A stretch of 64,000 bases of DNA from Methylobacterium sp. E-065 (lineage in GTDB: Bacteria; Pseudomonadota; Alphaproteobacteria; Rhizobiales; Beijerinckiaceae): assembly GCF_022829605.1 (NCBI RefSeq), contig NZ_JAKSYD010000077.1, positions 1-64,000 on the forward strand, in the 5' to 3' direction. Positions within the stretch are counted from its first letter, which is position 1; each line of letters begins with the position of its first letter. The notes below the pieces were generated by a model that did no database searches, had not been told where the DNA came from, and saw only the letters and a list, made by a program, of their open reading frames with translations. A program made the translations under genes and the position numbers. Below are positions 1 through 8,380 of this stretch, one piece after another.

Positions 1-202
1 TGTGGGGATCGAGACGATCGGGGCGGCCTTGTCGGAGCCGCGGGACGCGATCGAGGACATCATCGAGCCGTACCTGATCCAGCGCGGCTTCGTGCAGCGC
101 ACCCCCCGCGGGCGGGTGCTCACCCGGCACGCCTATAAGCATATGGGGCTGGCCGTACCCGGGAAGGATCAAAATGATCAGTCCCGTCTTTTCGAAGGAT
201 AA
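1..202 (+). CDS. ruvB: Holliday junction branch-migration helicase RuvB, C-terminal end (partial)
   Basis: The reading frame runs in from the left edge and stops at 200-202, leaving 66 or so residues. They match the winged-helix DNA-binding end of RuvB: the stretch [20 protein letters not shown] followed by TPRGRVLT is diagnostic for that domain. RuvB is the hexameric AAA+ motor that drives Holliday junction branch migration together with RuvA. The ATPase domains lie outside the window. In many alphaproteobacteria ruvB is followed by ybgC and the tol genes, as here. The GTG at position 2 is an internal valine codon, not a start. Confidence 0.93.
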   Translation, partial: VGIETIGAALSEPRDAIEDIIEPYLIQRGFVQRTPRGRVLTRHAYKHMGLAVPGKDQNDQSRLFEG

Positions 203-579
203 GACCACTGAACACGTCCGAGTGATGACCCATGCGCTTCGTTCAGGTCAGCAATTCAATCGCTTCATGGGCGATGACATCGGAATAACCAAGGCAATCG
301 CCGTCCCTATTCCGTCGCAAAAATCGATAACATACTGTCCGGGCTTCGATTTTAGTCTCAGGTTTTCATCTGTATAGCCAAGCTTGGAAACAAGCGTTCG
401 CGCCGATGAGCCGCGAAAAATTTCGTTTCGGCATGGAACAGGGCGAAGACGCACCTGTTGTGGTGGCGACCGCGCCAACTTGGTTTGGTGCCGGCTAGGT
501 TGTCGCATTCAGGGCCCTGCCCCTCGGTTCGCGGCAGATCTTCGAGCATCAAGAACAACGTCAGGGATTAACTTCCGCC
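203..579. other. Intergenic region between ruvB and the DUF4142 gene
   Basis: I find no convincing gene here. Overlapping short open frames on both strands lack a ribosome site and a family resemblance. The stretch is less GC-rich than its surroundings and probably carries the ruvB terminator and the promoter of the downstream secreted-protein gene, but I cannot place either. Confidence 0.5.
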
Positions 580-1302
580 ATGAAGAGAATGACGCTCGCC
601 GTCCTCGGCCTTTCCGCCGCCTTCACCGCACCGGCCTTCGCGCAGGACGCGCTGCCGATCCGCGTGCTGCCCTTCGCCCAGCAGGACGGCGTCGGCGCCG
701 CCGCCACCGAGACCCCGGCCTTCCGCGCCGAGGCCCTGCGCTCGGACGCCGCCAGCATTGAGGCGAGCCGGATCGCCCTGCAGCGGTCGCGTAACCCGCA
801 GGTCCGCAACTATGCCAACCGCGTTCTGGTCGAGCGCAAGGCGACCACCGACGCCCTGCTGCCGCCGAACACGTCCTTGTCGCGCAACGGCAGTGTCGTC
901 TCCGACAACCAGGGCATCCGGACCGATCTGAGCAACCCGATCGGCCTCGTGCTGGCGCCGGTGACGGTGGCCGCGAACATTGGCACCAGCATCGTTGGTG
1001 GCGCGCTGGGCGCAGTCGGCATCATCGACAACAGCCCCGCCGAGCCGGGTCGCCGCGTGGCGCTCGGCGAGCGCGGTCAGGCCCGCCTCGCGCGGCTGCA
1101 GTCGGCTCCGAACGGCCGCGCCTTCGATCGGACCTATGTCGATCAGCAGGCCCGCTCCGACGCTCAGACCTTGGCGCTCTACGACGCCTACGCGAAGTCG
1201 GGCGACAACGCCCAGGGCCGCAAGTTCGCCAACGAGGCGCTGCCCTACATCGCCGACGAGCATGCGCATTCGGCGACCCTCGCCAATCGCATCGGCGGCT
1301 GA
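580..1302 (+). CDS. Secreted DUF4142 (ferritin-like fold) protein
   Basis: The 240-residue product begins with a clear signal peptide (MKRMTLAVLGLSAAFTAPAF, cleavage likely after AQA-type site AFAQ) and is therefore periplasmic. The segment IEASRIALQRSRNPQVRNYA followed by NRVLVERKATTDALL fits the DUF4142 family, helical-bundle proteins related to the ferritin fold. A second helical portion follows near residues 165-235. A glycine- and alanine-rich hydrophobic stretch around residues 125-150 separates the two halves and is unusual for a soluble bundle. No enzymatic function is known for the family. A hairpin terminator follows directly, so the gene is probably monocistronic. Confidence 0.8.
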   Translation: MKRMTLAVLGLSAAFTAPAFAQDALPIRVLPFAQQDGVGAAATETPAFRAEALRSDAASIEASRIALQRSRNPQVRNYANRVLVERKATTDALLPPNTSLSRNGSVVSDNQGIRTDLSNPIGLVLAPVTVAANIGTSIVGGALGAVGIIDNSPAEPGRRVALGERGQARLARLQSAPNGRAFDRTYVDQQARSDAQTLALYDAYAKSGDNAQGRKFANEALPYIADEHAHSATLANRIGG

Positions 1303-1329
1303 TCGAACGCACTCACGCTCTGAAGTACG

Positions 1330-1358
1330 CGAAGGCCGTCCCCCCGGGGCGGCCTTCG
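1330..1358 (+). terminator. Hairpin terminator after the DUF4142 gene
   Basis: CGAAGGCCG and CCCC pair with GGGG and CGGCCTTCG, giving a long GC stem with a single bulged T and almost no loop. It lies 28 nt after the stop codon and before ybgC. No long T run follows, which is common in this GC-rich genome. Confidence 0.65.
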
Positions 1359-1399
1359 TCGCGTTGCACGCGCGTGCTGACGGCCGCTAAAGGACGGGC

Positions 1400-1846
1400 A
1401 TGACCGAACCCTTGCCTGCGACCGGCGATCCCGAGGCGGCGGACGCGCCGCCACATCGCATGAGCGTCCGCGTCTACTACGAAGACACCGATTTCTCGGG
1501 CTTCGTCTATCACGCGAGCTACCTGCGATTTCTGGAACGCGGCCGCACGGAGCTGCTCCGCGACCTTGCCGGCGACCAGTCCGACCTGCACCGGGAGGCG
1601 CAGGGCCTCGTCTTCGTCGTCCGCCGGATGAGCCTCGATTTCGTCAGCCCGGCCCGGATGGACGATCTGCTGACCGTCGTCACCCGCACGCGAACCCTGC
1701 GCGGCGCCTCAATGCAGCTCGCCCAGGAGGTGCGCCGGGGCGACGTGCTGCTGGTCGCCGCCGAGGTTACGGTTGCCTGTGTCCGCGACGGCCGCGCCGT
1801 CCGCCTGCCGGAAGCTCTGCGGCGCCGGCTCGGCCCCGCCAGATAG
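1400..1846 (+). CDS. ybgC: Tol-Pal-associated acyl-CoA thioesterase YbgC
   Basis: A 148-residue hot-dog-fold thioesterase. The catalytic signature is clear: YYEDTDFSGFVYHASYLRF at residues 26-44 followed by LERGRTELLR, with the aspartate of EDTD as the catalytic residue. The length is normal for YbgC (about 135-150). YbgC hydrolyses acyl-CoA or acyl-ACP thioesters and interacts with phospholipid synthesis at the inner membrane. Its gene conventionally opens the tol-pal operon. Here a reversed aldolase gene has come between it and tolQ, so it may no longer be co-transcribed with tolQRAB. An AGGACGGGC sequence precedes the ATG. Confidence 0.92.
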   Translation: MTEPLPATGDPEAADAPPHRMSVRVYYEDTDFSGFVYHASYLRFLERGRTELLRDLAGDQSDLHREAQGLVFVVRRMSLDFVSPARMDDLLTVVTRTRTLRGASMQLAQEVRRGDVLLVAAEVTVACVRDGRAVRLPEALRRRLGPAR

Positions 1847-1849
1847 GTC

Positions 1850-2638
1850 TCAGCCCGCCCGGGACGGATCAGCCTCGCGCAGCAGCCGCGCGAAAGCCTC
1901 CGCGATGGTCATCGAGTCGTACGCGATCGACACGAGCTGGAAGCCCATCGCCACCATCTCGCGCGCGCGGGCGGCCGAAGGCGCGAAGGCGCAGGGCAGC
2001 TTGCCCGCCGCCAAAGTCCTGCGGACGATTTCGCCGAGTGCCGCCGTGACGGCCGAACCCGTCGGGTCGATGGCCGCGCCCCGGGACAGGGCGATCGAGA
2101 GGTCGGCGGGCCCGACCAGGATCCCGTCGATGCCCGGCACCGCCAGGATCGATTCGAGGGCGGCGATCGACTCCGCCGTCTCACACATGGCGATGGTGAG
2201 CGCGCGTGCATTGCCGCCCGCGAGATACTCCGTCCCGTCCCGCAGTCCGGATAGCAGGATCGCCCGGTCCGGGCCCCAGCTGCGCTGACCGACCGGCGGA
2301 AACTTGGCGGCTGCGGCCAGCGCCTCCGCCTGCGCCGCCGTGTTGATCATCGGCGCGACGATCCCGGCCGCACCCGCGTCGAGCATCCGCGACACCATGG
2401 CGAAATCGCCGACCGGCACCCGCACCAAGGCGGGCTTGCCGGCGAGCGCCACCTCGGTGATCGCCGCACAGCTTGTTCGGTAATCGTAGGCCCCGTGTTG
2501 CTGATCGAGCAGGACGGCGTCGAATCCGGCCCGCGCCAAAGCGCCCGCGATGGCGGGGTCGGCAATGCAGGACCATCCGAGGAACCGGGCATGGCCCGTG
2601 GGCAGCAGCTCCTGAAGACTGGGAACGGGAAGTGTCAT
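1850..2638 (-). CDS. HpcH/HpaI family class II aldolase
   Basis: A TIM-barrel metal-dependent aldolase of 262 residues when started at the ATG at 2638, which has AGGAAG just upstream; a longer frame to 2695 has no such site. Family hallmarks are LLDQQHGAYDY (the catalytic Asp-His pair of the HpaI dyad), VRVPVGD, QRSWGPDR, and the metal ligands in CETAES and GPADLS. Members cleave 2-keto-3-deoxy or 4-hydroxy-2-oxo acids into pyruvate and an aldehyde. The substrate cannot be read from sequence. It is transcribed against ybgC and tolQ, with only three bases between its stop and that of ybgC, so it looks like an insertion into the ybgC-tol cluster. Confidence 0.88.
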   Translation of the reverse strand: MTLPVPSLQELLPTGHARFLGWSCIADPAIAGALARAGFDAVLLDQQHGAYDYRTSCAAITEVALAGKPALVRVPVGDFAMVSRMLDAGAAGIVAPMINTAAQAEALAAAAKFPPVGQRSWGPDRAILLSGLRDGTEYLAGGNARALTIAMCETAESIAALESILAVPGIDGILVGPADLSIALSRGAAIDPTGSAVTAALGEIVRRTLAAGKLPCAFAPSAARAREMVAMGFQLVSIAYDSMTIAEAFARLLREADPSRAG

Positions 2639-2947
2639 GCGCTTCCTGTGCAGATCTCGCGTGATGCGCGACTCGGTGTCGCCGGCTGCGACCATACGGG
2701 ACCGGGTTCCGGCAGGTCCACCCCGCCCCGGTTCGAACAGCCGGACGCCGCAGGATCGCCGGGATCGAAACCGATCCTTAACCCTGTCGCGCCCTTAACA
2801 AGGCCGTTGCCATGGCGGGGCGCCGGGGGCCGCCGATGGCCCTTACTTTCGACAGATTCGCGGGCGACAGCGTTGATATCGCTCACGGATCCGGCGGACG
2901 CGGGCCTCGCCCGGCGCAGCGCGGTCCGGAGCAGGAGACCTCGACAG
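2639..2947. promoter_or_regulatory. Divergent promoter region, aldolase gene / tolQ
   Basis: About 309 bp separate the divergently transcribed aldolase gene and tolQ. No gene is recognisable in it. The open frame that runs through it in phase with tolQ is a non-coding extension. A ribosome site AGGAG at 2933-2937 marks the tolQ start. Promoters for both directions must lie here, but no consensus box is certain. Confidence 0.5.
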
Positions 2948-3664
<717 letters not shown>

Positions 3665-3688
3665 GGCCGATCCGGAGGAGACACGATT

Positions 3689-4132
3689 ATGGGTATGGCA
3701 GCAGGCGCATCGCAGGGCGGCAAGCGCCGTCGCCGGAGCCGCCGCGGCGGCCCGATCAACGAGATCAACATGACGCCGTTCATCGACGTCGTGTTGGTGC
3801 TCCTGATCATCTTCATGGTCGCCGCACCGATGATGACGGTCGGCGTGCCGCTGGACCTGCCGCAATCCAAGGCCTCGCCGCTCAATTCCGACGTGAAGCC
3901 GATCACCCTGTCGATCCGCCAGAACGGCCAGATCTTCCTCGGCGAGGACGAACTCACCGACGACACGATCGTGCCGAAGCTGATGGAAACCGCCAAGACC
4001 GGGACCGAGGAGCGTGTCTTCGTACGCGGCGACAAGCGGGTCGATTACGGCCGGGTGGCGCAGGTGATGGCGATCGTGACCGGTGGTGGCTTCAAGAAGG
4101 TCGCCCTCGTGACCGAGCCTGAGCATCAGTAG
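3689..4132 (+). CDS. tolR: Tol-Pal inner-membrane protein TolR
   Basis: TolR/ExbD family protein of 147 residues with one transmembrane helix. The signature INEINMTPFIDVVLVLLIIF at about residues 23-42 contains the conserved channel aspartate in FIDV. The periplasmic part ends in the typical KRVDYGRVAQVMAIVTGGGF block. A GGAGGAG ribosome site precedes the ATG. A basic, serine- and glycine-rich N-terminus (KRRRRSRRGG) precedes the helix. It works in complex with TolQ and TolA, whose gene begins 10 nt after the stop. Confidence 0.95.
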   Translation: MGMAAGASQGGKRRRRSRRGGPINEINMTPFIDVVLVLLIIFMVAAPMMTVGVPLDLPQSKASPLNSDVKPITLSIRQNGQIFLGEDELTDDTIVPKLMETAKTGTEERVFVRGDKRVDYGRVAQVMAIVTGGGFKKVALVTEPEHQ

Positions 4133-4142
4133 GGCCTGGATC

Positions 4143-5519
4143 GTGGAGTTCCGCTTCGACCGCAAGGAACCGGGTGTCTGGATCTCCGCCGGCACCCATG
4201 TCGCGCTGCTCGGGCTCGCCCTGTTCAGCGTCGCCGCCCCGGCCCTGCCGGAGGCGCAGGAGGGCGTGCCCGTCGAGGTGATCACCGAGAACCAATTCTC
4301 CGAGATCACCAAGGGCGAGCGGCAGGCCGACAAGCCGATGCCGAACGCGACCTCCCGCGCCGACCGCAAGGCCGAGAAGGTCGAGGATCGCGAGCCCGAG
4401 AACGCCAAGACCGACGCGCCGACCGCGCCCACGCGCACGGCCCAGATGAAGCTCGCCAACGCGGAGGAGATGCCGCTGCGCAGCGAGCCGGACCCGCAGG
4501 AGGTGGCCCAGGCCGCCAAGGCGGCCCAGGAGAAGCGGGACGCCGAGAAGGCCGCCGCCGAGAAGGCCGCGGAAAAGGCGGCCGAGAAAGCCGCCAAGGC
4601 TGCGGCCGAGAAAGCCTCGGCCGAGAAGGCTGCGGCCGCTAAGGCGGAGGCCAAGGCCGAAGCGAAAGCCAAGGCGGAGGCCGCCGAGAAGGCCGAGGCC
4701 GAGAAGCGCGAGCAGCTTGAGAAGCTGATCGAGAAGCAGGAGGCGGAGGCCGAATTGGCTGCCCAGAAGGCCGCTGCCGCGAAGGCAAAGGCCGAGGCTG
4801 CGGCCAAGGCCGAAGCCGCGAAGGAAGCCGCCAGGAAGGCTGCGGACGCCAAGGCGAAGGCCGAGGCGGAAGCCGAACGCCAGAAAGACCTCGCAGAGGC
4901 GAAGGCCGAGGCCGAGCGCGAGAAGGCGGAGGCCGCCGCGAAAGCCAAGGCGGAGGCTGCGAAGGCCGAAGCTGCGGCGAAGGCGGATGCTGCCGCCAAG
5001 GCGAAGGCCAAGGCGGTGGCGGACGCGAAGGCCAAGGCCGACGGGGAGGCCAAGGCGCGCAAGCAGGCCGAACTCGCCAACAAGTTCAATGCGGGCGACA
5101 TCCGCTCGATGCTGGCCTCGAAGGCGCCGTCGCAATCGACCGGCGCCACCGGCCAGGCGGTTCAGAAGGTGGCGGCGCTCGGTGCCGCGACCGGCAATGC
5201 CCAGCGCCTGTCGCCGTCGCTGCGGGACGCCCTGGTCGGCCTGCTCCAGCAGCAGATCGAGCGCTGCTACTCGGCGCCCCCCGGCGCAGCCCAGGGGGTG
5301 GTCCTGCCGGTGCTCGACATCCGCCTGAACCCGAACGGCTCGCTCAGCACCGAGCCGCGGATCATGCGCGGCGGATCGAGTTCGGTGGATCAGTCGATCG
5401 CGCAGGCCGCGCTCCGGGCGGTCCGCCGCTGCGCGCCGTACAACATTCCGGCCACCTACGCGCCGTATTACAACGACTGGAAGGCCATCAACGCGGAGTT
5501 CGAGTTCACAGCGACTTGA
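4143..5519 (+). CDS. tolA: Tol-Pal periplasm-spanning protein TolA
   Basis: TolA of 458 residues, starting at a GTG 10 nt after tolR. Residues 15-32 form the inner-membrane anchor (AGTHVALLGLALFSVAA). Residues about 100-320 are almost entirely Ala, Lys and Glu in heptad-like runs, the long helical domain II that spans the periplasm; the matching DNA is highly repetitive in AAGGC and GAGGC units. The C-terminal domain III follows, with LLQQQIERCYSAPPGA and the paired cysteines typical of TolA (RCY and RRCAPYN). It links the TolQR motor to TolB and Pal at the outer membrane. The helical repeat region is expected to vary in length between strains. Confidence 0.93.
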   Translation: MEFRFDRKEPGVWISAGTHVALLGLALFSVAAPALPEAQEGVPVEVITENQFSEITKGERQADKPMPNATSRADRKAEKVEDREPENAKTDAPTAPTRTAQMKLANAEEMPLRSEPDPQEVAQAAKAAQEKRDAEKAAAEKAAEKAAEKAAKAAAEKASAEKAAAAKAEAKAEAKAKAEAAEKAEAEKREQLEKLIEKQEAEAELAAQKAAAAKAKAEAAAKAEAAKEAARKAADAKAKAEAEAERQKDLAEAKAEAEREKAEAAAKAKAEAAKAEAAAKADAAAKAKAKAVADAKAKADGEAKARKQAELANKFNAGDIRSMLASKAPSQSTGATGQAVQKVAALGAATGNAQRLSPSLRDALVGLLQQQIERCYSAPPGAAQGVVLPVLDIRLNPNGSLSTEPRIMRGGSSSVDQSIAQAALRAVRRCAPYNIPATYAPYYNDWKAINAEFEFTAT

Positions 5520-5587
5520 GGCCCTCCAGCCCTTCTTCCGCCCTGATCCGGCCGCCTCGTCAGATCGTCACTCGGATCCGACCCATC

Positions 5588-6925
5588 ATGCATCACCTGC
5601 CCTCCGTCGGGCGCCTCCCGACGTCCTTCGCCGCGCGCCTGATCGCGGTCTTCGCGTTGCTGACGGCTTTCCTGGCCGGGCCCGCCCAGGCGCAGCTGCA
5701 ACTGCGCATCGGCGGCGGCAACTTCCAGCCGATGCCGATCGCCATCGCGGATTTCGGCGGCGATCCGAGCCTCGCCGGCCTCGTCTCCGGCGTGGTCACC
5801 AACAACCTGCGCCGCTCAGGGTATTTCACGCCGCTCGAGCATGCGCGCTTTCCCGAGCAGCCGAACTTCGATGCCGCCCCGAATTTCGAGAAGTGGCGTG
5901 CCACCGGCGTCCAGGGTCTCGTGACCGGCCGCGTCGTCCGGGACGCCGGCCGGGTCAAGGTCGAGTTCCGGCTCTGGGATGTGACCTCCGGCCAGCAGAT
6001 GACCGGCCAGCAATACGGCACCGACGCCGCCAATGTCCGGCGCACCGGCCACCTGATCTCGGACGCGGTCTACACCAAGATCACCGGCCTCGGGCCCTGG
6101 TTCGACAGCCGAATCGCCTTCGTGGACGAGACCGGCCCCAAGGAGAACCGCCGCAAGCGCCTGATGGTGATGGATCAGGACGGCGCCAACGTCCGGGCGA
6201 TCACCAGCGGCGAGATGTCGGTGGTGGCGCCGCGCTACTCGCCGGCCACCCAGGACATCGCCTTCATGGCGCAGGCCACCGGCCACCAGCCGCGGGTGCA
6301 GATGATCAACCTGGAGACGGGCTCGCGGCAGGCGCTCGGCAGCGTCGATTCGATGAGTGCGAGCCCGCGCTTCTCGCCGGACGGCCGCAAGATCGTCATG
6401 AGCGTTCAGCAGGGCGGCAACGCCGACATCGTCACCATGGACCTCGCCTCGAAGGCCCAGCGCTCAATCACGAGCGGCATGGCGATCGACACCTCGCCGA
6501 CATACTCGCCGGACGGCGCCCAGATCGCGTTCGAGTCCGATCGTGGCGGCTCCCAGCAGGTCTACGTCATGGGCGCGGACGGCTCGAACCCGCACCGAAT
6601 CACCTTCGGTTCGGGCTCGGCCTCGCAGCCGGCCTTCTCGCCCCGCGGCGACCTGATCGCCTACACGCGCCAGCGCAACGGCGGCTTCGCGATCTGCGTG
6701 TCGAAGCCGGACGGCACCGGCGAGCGCGTCCTCACCGAGGGCTTCCACAACGAGGGCCCGACCTTCGCGCCGAACGGCCAGTACGTGCTGTTCTTCCGCG
6801 ATCCCGGCGGCCAGGGCGGCGGCAAGCTGTTCATGGTCGATATCACCGGCAAGGTCGAGCAGCCGGTCCCGACGCCGGCCTATGCGTCGGACCCGACGTG
6901 GTCGCCGCTGCTCGGCGGGCGCTGA
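5588..6925 (+). CDS. tolB: Tol-Pal periplasmic beta-propeller protein TolB
   Basis: TolB of 445 residues started at the ATG at 5588, which opens a signal peptide (ARLIAVFALLTAFLAGPAQA, then QLQLRIGGG). An in-frame TTG at 5516 overlaps the tolA stop but would bury the signal sequence, so I reject it. Residues about 30-160 form the N-terminal domain. From about 170 on, repeated SPDG and SPRG motifs mark the six-bladed propeller (ASPRFSPDGRKIVM, SPTYSPDGAQIAFESDRGG, QPAFSPRGDLIAYT). TolB docks on Pal and TolA. Unlike the usual order no pal gene follows; a terminator hairpin comes next. Confidence 0.95.
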   Translation: MHHLPSVGRLPTSFAARLIAVFALLTAFLAGPAQAQLQLRIGGGNFQPMPIAIADFGGDPSLAGLVSGVVTNNLRRSGYFTPLEHARFPEQPNFDAAPNFEKWRATGVQGLVTGRVVRDAGRVKVEFRLWDVTSGQQMTGQQYGTDAANVRRTGHLISDAVYTKITGLGPWFDSRIAFVDETGPKENRRKRLMVMDQDGANVRAITSGEMSVVAPRYSPATQDIAFMAQATGHQPRVQMINLETGSRQALGSVDSMSASPRFSPDGRKIVMSVQQGGNADIVTMDLASKAQRSITSGMAIDTSPTYSPDGAQIAFESDRGGSQQVYVMGADGSNPHRITFGSGSASQPAFSPRGDLIAYTRQRNGGFAICVSKPDGTGERVLTEGFHNEGPTFAPNGQYVLFFRDPGGQGGGKLFMVDITGKVEQPVPTPAYASDPTWSPLLGGR

Positions 6926-6934
6926 CGATAGCGG

Positions 6935-6956
6935 GGCCCGGCGTGTAAGCCGGGCC
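6935..6956 (+). terminator. Hairpin terminator after tolB
   Basis: A perfect 8-bp GC stem (GGCCCGGC / GCCGGGCC) with a six-base loop, 9 nt after the tolB stop codon. No T run follows. Confidence 0.7.
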
Positions 6957-7020
6957 TCAATCGCCGAGCAGCATCAAGATTGCCAGCGCGCCGTCAGGAC
7001 GAAGATATTGATCGGATTGA

Positions 7021-7064
7021 GATTATCCCTCCCGCGCGTCGAACGCGGCTGCTGAGGGATAATC
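7021..7064. terminator. Bidirectional hairpin between tolB and the MFS gene
   Basis: GATTATCCCTC at 7021-7031 is matched by its exact complement GAGGGATAATC at 7054-7064, with an inner 5-bp stem CCGCG/CGCGG. It ends 4 nt from the stop codon of the convergent MFS gene, so it can terminate both transcripts. Confidence 0.6.
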
Positions 7065-7068
7065 GCCT

Positions 7069-8301
7069 TCAGCCCTGCACCAAGAGCCGATCGCGGTTCC
7101 GGAGCGCCGGAAACAGCTTCCCCCACAGCAGCGCGACGCCGACCGTCGCGGCGCCGCCCGCCACCACCGCCGGGACTGCCCCGATTGCGGCGGCCAGCAC
7201 CCCGGATTCGAACTCGCCGAGTTCGTTCGAGGCGCCGATGAACACTGTGTTCACCGCCGCGACCCGGCCGCGCATGGCGTCCGGTGTCTCGCCCTGCACG
7301 AAGGTCTGGCGGACATAGACTGAGATCATGTCGGCGGCGCCGGTGACGAACAGGCAGGCCATCGACAGGGGGAGCGAGGTGGAGAGACCGAACACCACCG
7401 TGGCAGCACCGAACATGGCCGCCGCCCGGAGCATGCGCAGGCCCGCATGGCGCCGAAGGGGATAGTTTGCCAGCAGCACCGCCATGGTGACGGCCCCGAA
7501 GGCCGGCATGCTGCGCAATGCCCCGAGCCCGAGGGGGCCGACATGCAGCACCTCCCCGGCATAGATCGGCAGCAGCGCGGTCGCGCCGCCGAGGAGAACG
7601 GTGAACAGGTCGAGGCTGATCGCACCCAGCACCACCGGCTGCGAGCGAATATAGCCGATCCCGGCCGAGAGGGCCGCCCAGGAGATCGGCGGACGCTCGG
7701 TCACGGCTGCCGGGCGGAAGCGGATCAGCGCCGTCAGGACGCTCGCAAGCGCAAAACTCGCCCCCGCTCCGCCGAACACGACCGCCGGCCCGAGGGCGTA
7801 AAGGAAGCCGCCCAAAGCCGGCCCCATCACCGAGGCGCTCTGCCAGAGCGAGGCGTTCCACGCGATGGCCGAGCTGAACTGAGTCGCCGGAACCAGGGTC
7901 GGCAGCAGCGCCTGCAGGGCCGGGTTGGCGAAGGCTCGGGCGGTCCCGACCAGAATCACCAGGGCGTAGATCGGCCAGATCACGTGGACGCCCGACAGGG
8001 CGCAGGCCAGGAGGCCGAAGCTCGCCACGCACTGGAGCGCGAAGGCCCCGGCGCCGACCAAGCGGCGGTCATAGGCATCCGCGACATGCCCGGTGATCAA
8101 CGCGCAGACGATCGCCGGCAGGAAGCCTGCCAGGCCGACGAGGCCCAGCGCCATGGGGGAATGGGTCAGGTCGTAGACGAACCAGCCGATCGCCACCGCC
8201 TGCATCTGGTAGGCGAGGCCCGTGAGGAAGCGGGCCGCCCCGAACAGGCGGAAATCGCCGATGCCGAAGACGGCCCAGCCGGAGCGATCCTGTTTGGACA
8301 T
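7069..8301 (-). CDS. MFS exporter of the EntS / MFS_3 type
   Basis: A 410-residue major facilitator with about 12 hydrophobic segments. The start (FGIGDFRLFGAARFLTGLAY) and the loop GHVADAYDRRLV between helices 2 and 3 are typical of the MFS_3 group that contains the enterobactin exporter EntS and related efflux proteins. Substrate unknown. It is transcribed alone, convergent to tolB and downstream of divL on the same strand, with a hairpin between the two. It occupies the place where pal would be expected after tolB. Confidence 0.82.
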   Translation of the reverse strand: MSKQDRSGWAVFGIGDFRLFGAARFLTGLAYQMQAVAIGWFVYDLTHSPMALGLVGLAGFLPAIVCALITGHVADAYDRRLVGAGAFALQCVASFGLLACALSGVHVIWPIYALVILVGTARAFANPALQALLPTLVPATQFSSAIAWNASLWQSASVMGPALGGFLYALGPAVVFGGAGASFALASVLTALIRFRPAAVTERPPISWAALSAGIGYIRSQPVVLGAISLDLFTVLLGGATALLPIYAGEVLHVGPLGLGALRSMPAFGAVTMAVLLANYPLRRHAGLRMLRAAAMFGAATVVFGLSTSLPLSMACLFVTGAADMISVYVRQTFVQGETPDAMRGRVAAVNTVFIGASNELGEFESGVLAAAIGAVPAVVAGGAATVGVALLWGKLFPALRNRDRLLVQG

Positions 8302-8340
8302 GCCCCCTGCTGCGCGGCACGGGCTGAAGAATCAAGCCTG

Positions 8341-8375
8341 ACGGTCGGGCCGGCGTCGGCTTTTGCGCCGACCGT
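8341..8375 (-). terminator. Hairpin terminator after divL
   Basis: ACGGTCGG at 8341-8348 pairs with CCGACCGT at 8368-8375; an alternative inner stem GTCGGC/GCCGAC shares the centre. It starts 6 nt beyond the divL stop codon on the minus strand. Confidence 0.5.
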
Positions 8376-8380
8376 AACGC

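Noticed and set aside
2495..2947. Possible 150-residue extension of TolQ upstream
   Set aside because: The frame is open but lacks TolQ similarity, and the ATG at 2948 has a proper ribosome site and gives normal length.
5516..5587. TTG start of TolB overlapping the tolA stop
   Set aside because: It would put 24 residues in front of the signal peptide; the ATG at 5588 gives a normal exported TolB.
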